Source: Verrucomicrobiales bacterium (lineage in GTDB: Bacteria > Verrucomicrobiota > Verrucomicrobiia > Verrucomicrobiales > DEV007). Taken from it: DNA of 10,363 nucleotides. The stretch is from positions 1-10,363 of the forward strand of contig JAKISY010000132.1 of the NCBI GenBank assembly GCA_021648365.1, in the 5' to 3' direction. The translations under genes and the position numbers were made by a program. Below, piece after piece: positions 6,732 through 10,363 of the stretch. Each line of letters begins with the position of its first letter. The first letter of the stretch is position 1. The notes beneath the pieces were generated by a model. That model worked only from the letters and a program-made list of their open reading frames with translations. It ran no database searches and was not told where the DNA came from.

Positions 6732-7760
6732 TTATTCCCAATCCATCACCACCTTGCCCGACTGCCCGCTGCGCATCGCCGCAAAACCCTCTTCAAAATC
6801 TTCATAGCCGATGCGGTGAGTGATCACAGGTGAAATATCCATCCCACTCTGAATCATCGACGTCATCTTATACCAAGTTTCATACATCTCCCTTCCGTAG
6901 ATGCCCTTGATAGTTAATCCGTTGAATATCACCGAGTTCCAATCGATTTTAGCATCATTAGGTAAAATGCCAAGCAGCGCTATTTTCGCCCCGTGACAGG
7001 CATTATTGACGATATCCTTCAGCGCTGGCGCTGCGCCTGACATCTCCAGACAAACATCGAAGCCCTCTTTCATCCCTAAAGTCTTTTGTGCATCCGCTAC
7101 CGTCTCGCCCTTGGCTAAATTCACCGCCAAAGTTACCCCCATTTTTTTTGCCAAATCCAAACGGTATTCATTCATATCAGAGATCACGACATGCCGAGCG
7201 CCCGCATGTTTGGCAATCGCCACACACATGATGCCGATCGGTCCAGCACCAGTAATCAAAACATCCTCCCCCAACACATCAAACTCCAAAGTGCTGTGAA
7301 CCGCATTGCCCAGAGGATCAAAACATGAAATCTGCTCCAGTGGAATCTTAGGGTCGGCATGCCACACATTCGTCATCGGAATCGACAAATATTCCGCAAA
7401 CGCCCCCGGGCGATTCACCCCCACCCCCTTGGTATCCGCACACAAATGACGCCTCCCAGCCAAGCAGTTGCGGCAATGTCCACAAACGATATGCCCCTCA
7501 CCGCTGACGATCTCTCCCTCGTGGAAATCATGCACATTACTGCCCACTGCCGCTACCCGTCCAACAAATTCATGTCCCACCACCATCGGCACCGGAATGG
7601 TTTTAGCCGCCCAATCATCCCACTCATAGATGTGCACATCCGTGCCACAAATCGAAGTCTTGATCACTTTGATCAGCACATCATTGATTCCGATCTCTGG
7701 CTCAGGCACATCCTCTAACCACAGACCGAGTCCCGCTTCTTTTTTCACCAATGCTTTCAT
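6732..7760 (-). CDS. tdh: L-threonine 3-dehydrogenase
   Basis: A 342-residue zinc alcohol-dehydrogenase-type enzyme that oxidises L-threonine to 2-amino-3-ketobutyrate with NAD; E. coli Tdh has 341 residues. Catalytic zinc ligands C38 (SICGTD) and H63-E64 (VVGHEF) are present, as are the four structural-zinc cysteines C93, C96, C99 and C107 (CGHCRNCLAGRRHLC). The NAD-binding GAGPIG motif is at 171-176. DVHIYEWDDWA at 41-51 is the Tdh-specific stretch that separates it from other medium-chain dehydrogenases. It is the first gene of a two-gene operon with kbl, whose product removes the unstable intermediate. The ATG at 7760 fits the family N-terminus MKALVKKEAG. There is no clear Shine-Dalgarno. 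It diverges from the oxidoreductase gene at 7969 across a 208-base gap. Cytoplasmic. Confidence 0.96.
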   Translation of the reverse strand: MKALVKKEAGLGLWLEDVPEPEIGINDVLIKVIKTSICGTDVHIYEWDDWAAKTIPVPMVVGHEFVGRVAAVGSNVHDFHEGEIVSGEGHIVCGHCRNCLAGRRHLCADTKGVGVNRPGAFAEYLSIPMTNVWHADPKIPLEQISCFDPLGNAVHSTLEFDVLGEDVLITGAGPIGIMCVAIAKHAGARHVVISDMNEYRLDLAKKMGVTLAVNLAKGETVADAQKTLGMKEGFDVCLEMSGAAPALKDIVNNACHGAKIALLGILPNDAKIDWNSVIFNGLTIKGIYGREMYETWYKMTSMIQSGMDISPVITHRIGYEDFEEGFAAMRSGQSGKVVMDWE

Positions 7761-7806
7761 CTACCAAGGCACTACACTATCTCGCGGCATCATCCAAGCG
7801 GTATGA

Positions 7807-7835
7807 CATAAAATAGACGTAAGCTTCATTTTATG
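7807..7835. promoter_or_regulatory. inverted repeat in divergent promoter region, possible operator
   Basis: CATAAAAT (7807-7814) and ATTTTATG (7828-7835) are exact reverse complements, 13 bases apart, between the divergent tdh and oxidoreductase genes. Half-site centres are 21 bases apart, about two helical turns, which suits a dimeric regulator bound on one face. No confident -35/-10 pair stands out for either gene in the rest of 7761-7968. Confidence 0.4.
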
Positions 7836-7968
7836 ACGCTTTCATTAACACGGCCATGACTGCCTCCAATCGCGACATTTTTTGTGTTGTTCTAAAACTC
7901 AATCATCTAAACTTACTGGACAGCGAATTATTCCTGCCCCACATTCCTGCAAATCATTGCATAAATTT

Positions 7969-9294
7969 ATGAACAAGAACCCAGATCCATCCAAAGCCAG
8001 TGAAAACGCTTCTCGTCGAGCGTTCCTCAGCAAAACCACCACCGCTCTAGCCGCTGGAGCCGTGGCATCCAAGTTCGCTTTTCCTAGCGTCACTTTTGGA
8101 GCTGAAGATACCAAAAAACTCAAAATCGGACTCGTCGGTTGTGGCGGACGAGGAACAGGCGCTGCCGTGCAAGCGATGACCGCAGACGACAATGTCGAGC
8201 TCACCGCCATCGGCGACCTCTACGAAGGCAAGATCATGAAGCAAATGCGCTTGATCGCTCGCCAGAATCCTAAAAAATTCAACGTACAAAACACTTTCGC
8301 TGGACTCGATGCTTTCGAAAAAGTTATCGACTCAGGAGTAGATGTCATCCTGCTCGCCACGCCACCCGCTTTTCGTCCGCAGCAGTTCAAAGCAGCGATC
8401 AATGCAGGCATCCATACTTTTGTAGAAAAACCCATCGCCACCGACGTAGCTGGCGTGAAGGACTTTATCGCCACCAGCAAAATCGCTGCCGACAAGAACC
8501 TCTCCGTATTGTGTGGACTTTGCTATCGTTACTCACAAAACGGACGCGAACTTTTCAAGCGCATCCACAACGGCGACATCGGCGAGATCAAAGCGGTGCA
8601 CAGCACCTACTACGCCAGCCTCGCTTACGCCATGCCGCCCGAAGAAGATCGCCCCGATGGAATGAGCGATACCGAATGGCAGCTCAAAAACTGGCACAAC
8701 TACACCTGGGCAAGTGCCGACGGATTGGTCGAGCAAGCCATCCACAGCGTCGATCGCGCCTCTTGGGCGATGAATGATGAAATCCCCGTAGCCTGCACCG
8801 CCATGGGAGGACGCCAGCGTCCCAATAACGTCAGTAATACCTTCGATCACTACCACGTGACCTACGAATACGAAAACGGCACCCGCGCCCATGTGGACTG
8901 GAGCCAATACGGCGCAGGAACCTACAAAGAGAACTTCGATCACATCATCGGAGAAACGGGCAACGCCACCTTCGGTGACAAAAAAGCCGAGATCGTAGGC
9001 AAAAACCCTTATCGTTTTCGTAGTCGCAAAAAAACCAACAAATACCAAGTTGAACACGACGAGTTTTTTGCCTCTATCCGTAGTGGCAAACGCCATAGCG
9101 ACGAAGAATGGGTCGCCCGCAGCACCATGCTCGGCATCATGGCACGTCACGCCGCCTACAGTGGCAAACGCATCACATGGGACGACATCAATAACAGCCC
9201 AGAGAAACTGGTGCCAGACAACCTCACCCTCGATGGCAAATTGCCCGTCCGCCCGATGGCGATTCCCGGAGTGGCAGAAACGCAAAACGTGTAA
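7969..9294 (+). CDS. Tat-exported Gfo/Idh/MocA family oxidoreductase
   Basis: A 441-residue protein. The N-terminus carries a twin-arginine signal, SRRAFLSK at residues 15-22, followed by the hydrophobic TALAAGAVASKF and a likely cut near FGA. This points to export of a folded, cofactor-loaded enzyme. The NAD(P)-binding Rossmann start KIGLVGCGGRGTG is followed by the family motif VEKP at 152-155. H259 and D262 in QAIHSVDR match the usual catalytic histidine/aspartate region. The C-terminal half is the alpha/beta substrate domain with the common GTRAHVDWSQYG strand. Such exported members are greatly expanded in PVC bacteria and act on sugars or sugar derivatives, but the substrate here cannot be read from sequence. 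The ATG at 7969 starts the Tat peptide. An upstream in-frame TTG at 7882 would bury it. No Shine-Dalgarno is visible. A strong terminator follows 26 bases after the stop. Confidence 0.9.
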   Translation: MNKNPDPSKASENASRRAFLSKTTTALAAGAVASKFAFPSVTFGAEDTKKLKIGLVGCGGRGTGAAVQAMTADDNVELTAIGDLYEGKIMKQMRLIARQNPKKFNVQNTFAGLDAFEKVIDSGVDVILLATPPAFRPQQFKAAINAGIHTFVEKPIATDVAGVKDFIATSKIAADKNLSVLCGLCYRYSQNGRELFKRIHNGDIGEIKAVHSTYYASLAYAMPPEEDRPDGMSDTEWQLKNWHNYTWASADGLVEQAIHSVDRASWAMNDEIPVACTAMGGRQRPNNVSNTFDHYHVTYEYENGTRAHVDWSQYGAGTYKENFDHIIGETGNATFGDKKAEIVGKNPYRFRSRKKTNKYQVEHDEFFASIRSGKRHSDEEWVARSTMLGIMARHAAYSGKRITWDDINNSPEKLVPDNLTLDGKLPVRPMAIPGVAETQNV

Positions 9295-9320
9295 AGCCCA
9301 ATCCTGTAGATCAATACATC

Positions 9321-9351
9321 AAAAAGGCGCAGTGCAAACTGCGCCTTTTTT
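9321..9351. terminator. strong bidirectional terminator with GCAA tetraloop
   Basis: AAAAAGGCGCAGT (9321-9333) pairs perfectly with ACTGCGCCTTTTT (9338-9350) around a GCAA loop, a stable GNRA tetraloop. Five As on one side and six Ts on the other make it work on both strands, ending the oxidoreductase gene from the left and the ABC exporter gene from the right. Confidence 0.9.
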
Positions 9352-9398
9352 GTTGTTTAATCCGGCTTGAATTTTTGTAAAGCGACTTCGTCCACCTC

Positions 9399-9421
9399 GG
9401 CAAGGGGAGCCCTCGCCCTAC
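9399..9421 (-). repeat. second GTAG-headed REP-like hairpin
   Basis: On the minus strand GTAG (9421-9418) is followed directly by GGCGAGG (9417-9411), loop GCTCC, and CCTTGCC (9405-9399), a 7-bp stem with one G-T pair. It lies 4 bases past the stop codon of the ABC exporter gene. It shares the GTAG head and hairpin plan with the element at 2170-2199 but not its stem sequence. No T-run follows. The remaining bases of 9352-9425 hold nothing else I can support. Confidence 0.5.
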
Positions 9422-9425
9422 AATT

Positions 9426-9899
9426 TCAATCCACAAACTGCAACTGCGCCAGCATCCGATACATGCCATCCTTCTCAGCGATCAACTGCTCATGAGTGCC
9501 CGTTTGCACCGTCATACCATCCTTGATCACCACGATCCTATCCGCGTCCTTCACCGTCGCCAAACGATGAGCGATGATGATCGACGTACGCCCCTTCATC
9601 AGTTCTTCCAAAGCTTCCTGCACCACACGCTCGCTCTCCGCATCCAGCGAACTGGTAGCTTCATCCAAGATCAATATCGCAGGGTCTGCTAAAATCGCTC
9701 TAGCTATAGCGATTCTCTGACGTTGTCCACCCGACAGCCTGACACCGCGATCCCCCACCAAAGTATCATAACCCTCGGGGAACGCCTTGATGAACTCATG
9801 CGCATTGGCACGTGACGCCGCCTGTTCGATCTGTTCGCGATCAGCATCGGGGCAGCCGTAGGCTATGTTTTCTAAAATAGAACCACCAAAGAGCAACAC
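9426..9899 (-). CDS. ABC exporter, C-terminal ATPase domain; 5' part lost at a join
   Basis: 157 residues of a nucleotide-binding domain of the MsbA/multidrug exporter type. It begins just after the Q-loop position with VLLFGGSILENIAYG, followed by the signature LSGGQRQRIAIARA, Walker B ILILDEATSSLD with the catalytic glutamate, the switch histidine in IIAHRLATV and a normal C-terminus ending QLQFVD. The membrane domain and Walker A, about 400 residues, are absent. The codon before the first valine is TAG, and the DNA beyond it codes for an unrelated protein on the other strand. The apparent GTG start at 9899 is therefore not real: the gene is cut by the join near 9900. In an intact genome this would be an inner-membrane exporter of lipid or drug. 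The substrate cannot be told from the ATPase half. Confidence 0.9.
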   Translation of the reverse strand: MLLFGGSILENIAYGCPDADREQIEQAASRANAHEFIKAFPEGYDTLVGDRGVRLSGGQRQRIAIARAILADPAILILDEATSSLDAESERVVQEALEELMKGRTSIIIAHRLATVKDADRIVVIKDGMTVQTGTHEQLIAEKDGMYRMLAQLQFVD

Positions 9900-9903
9900 C
9901 TAA
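9895..9903. other. probable chimeric junction between two genomes
   Basis: Two unrelated genes, an ABC exporter on the minus strand and an endonuclease/exonuclease/phosphatase protein on the plus strand, are both cut in mid-domain at the same few bases. By hand count, 9661-9900 has 126 G+C of 240 (52%) and 9901-10140 has 88 of 240 (37%). No insertion sequence, repeat or att-like site marks the point. Confidence 0.8.
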
Positions 9904-10363
9904 ACACCATTGTTAAGTACGTTACACCAGACATTTTAATATGCCAAGAAATTGGCGGAGCCTCTGCCCAACCCGCAGATCAACTGTTGGTAAACGCCTT
10001 AAATATTAATGGCGTTAGTTATTACGGCAAAGCCAACTATTCTAACAACAGTTTTAGCAGTTTAGTAAATATGGTTTACTTTAATACCCATAAGCTTTCG
10101 CTGATTTCTCAGAAAACTATAAACAAAGATTTAAACGGCCAAAACTTAGTGCGCGTTATAGATTTGTATCGCTTTTATTACAAAGATTCTTTACTTACAG
10201 CTTTGTCTGACACCGTATACTTTACAGTAATTGGCGCCCATCTAAAAGCCGGCAATTCTGCTAGCGATGCCGCCCAAAGAGCTAATGCTACAGCGGCTTT
10301 AATGAACTACATTAAAATAAATGCCACAGACGATAATCTGATAATGGGAGGAGATTTTAACAC
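9900..10363 (+). CDS. endonuclease/exonuclease/phosphatase-family protein, internal fragment
   Basis: One plus-strand frame (codons starting at positions divisible by 3) is open from the join to the right edge, about 154 residues. It contains the family's ordered motifs: TPDILICQEIGG, where the glutamate binds metal; VIGAHLKAGN with its histidine; and MGGDFN at the very end, with the Asp/Asn pair. These are the marks of DNase I-like metal-dependent nucleases and phosphatases. Both ends are missing: the N-terminal part is replaced by the ABC exporter sequence, and the C-terminal part runs off the window. AT-rich codons (TTA leucine, ATA isoleucine, AAT asparagine) differ from all genes to the left and suggest a Bacteroidota source, where such proteins are commonly secreted. 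Target is unknown. Confidence 0.82.

Noticed and set aside
7359..7718. 119-residue plus-strand open frame across tdh
   Set aside because: Opposite strand of tdh, which has every zinc ligand. The translation is low in family-like features and rich in His/Ile/Arg typical of a shadow frame.
8533..9285. 250-residue minus-strand open frame across the oxidoreductase gene
   Set aside because: Antisense shadow of a well-supported Gfo/Idh/MocA gene, with no family motifs, no ribosome site and no plausible start.
9900..10363. Natural horizontal acquisition of the EEP-family gene by the host
   Set aside because: Both flanking genes are cut at the same point with no mobile-element signs, so an assembly chimera explains the data better. 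It cannot be excluded without reads.
1..10363. CRISPR array, prophage, insertion sequence or defence island
   Set aside because: No regularly spaced repeats, no integrase, transposase or structural phage genes. The only defence-related item is the partial vapB.

Overview
The window looks like a piece of a metagenome-type contig from a PVC-superphylum bacterium, most likely Verrucomicrobiota. This is inferred from gene content and was not tested by phylogeny. The pointers are a Tat-exported Gfo/Idh/MocA oxidoreductase, a very long secreted LamG plus glycoside-hydrolase-like protein, a secreted PHP-domain protein, single REP-like hairpins between genes, and starts mostly lacking Shine-Dalgarno sequences. 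From about base 9900 onward the DNA appears to belong to a different, AT-richer, Bacteroidota-like genome. That end is best treated as a chimeric join until shown otherwise.

Layout. 1-149 (-): start of a VapB-type antitoxin, cut by the left edge, with a clear promoter whose predicted start point falls on the ATG itself. 199-271: half of a dispersed 23-bp repeat, then a two-way terminator hairpin. 263-384 (-) and 401-751 (+): gene remnants, the second with an in-frame stop. 928-2157 (+): secreted PHP-domain metal-dependent hydrolase. 2170-2199: GTAG-headed REP-like hairpin. 2238-5372 (+): 1044-residue secreted LamG and DUF6067-like protein. 5373-5489: convergent gap with two perfect palindromes. 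5490-6692 (-) and 6732-7760 (-): kbl and tdh, the two-step threonine-to-glycine pathway, with a 14-bp tandem repeat lying between the kbl ribosome site and its start codon. 7761-7968: divergent intergenic region with an inverted repeat. 7969-9294 (+): Tat-exported Gfo/Idh/MocA oxidoreductase, followed by a strong two-way terminator and a second GTAG-headed hairpin. 9426-9899 (-): C-terminal ATPase half of an ABC exporter, broken at the join. 9900-10363 (+): internal fragment of an endonuclease/exonuclease/phosphatase-family protein.

How the genes fit together. tdh and kbl form a textbook operon: Tdh oxidises L-threonine to 2-amino-3-ketobutyrate and Kbl cleaves this with CoA to glycine and acetyl-CoA. 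The PHP protein and the LamG/GH-like protein are consecutive, same-strand, exported proteins and may act together on an extracellular substrate, perhaps a glycan. The exported oxidoreductase next door would suit periplasmic sugar chemistry, but the substrate cannot be read from the sequence. I found no CRISPR array, prophage, insertion sequence, tRNA or rRNA. I see no strong evidence for an unknown multi-gene system. The points most worth checking are the LamG/GH-like protein, the join at 9900, the probably leaderless vapB, the repeat-spaced kbl start and the REP-like hairpins.
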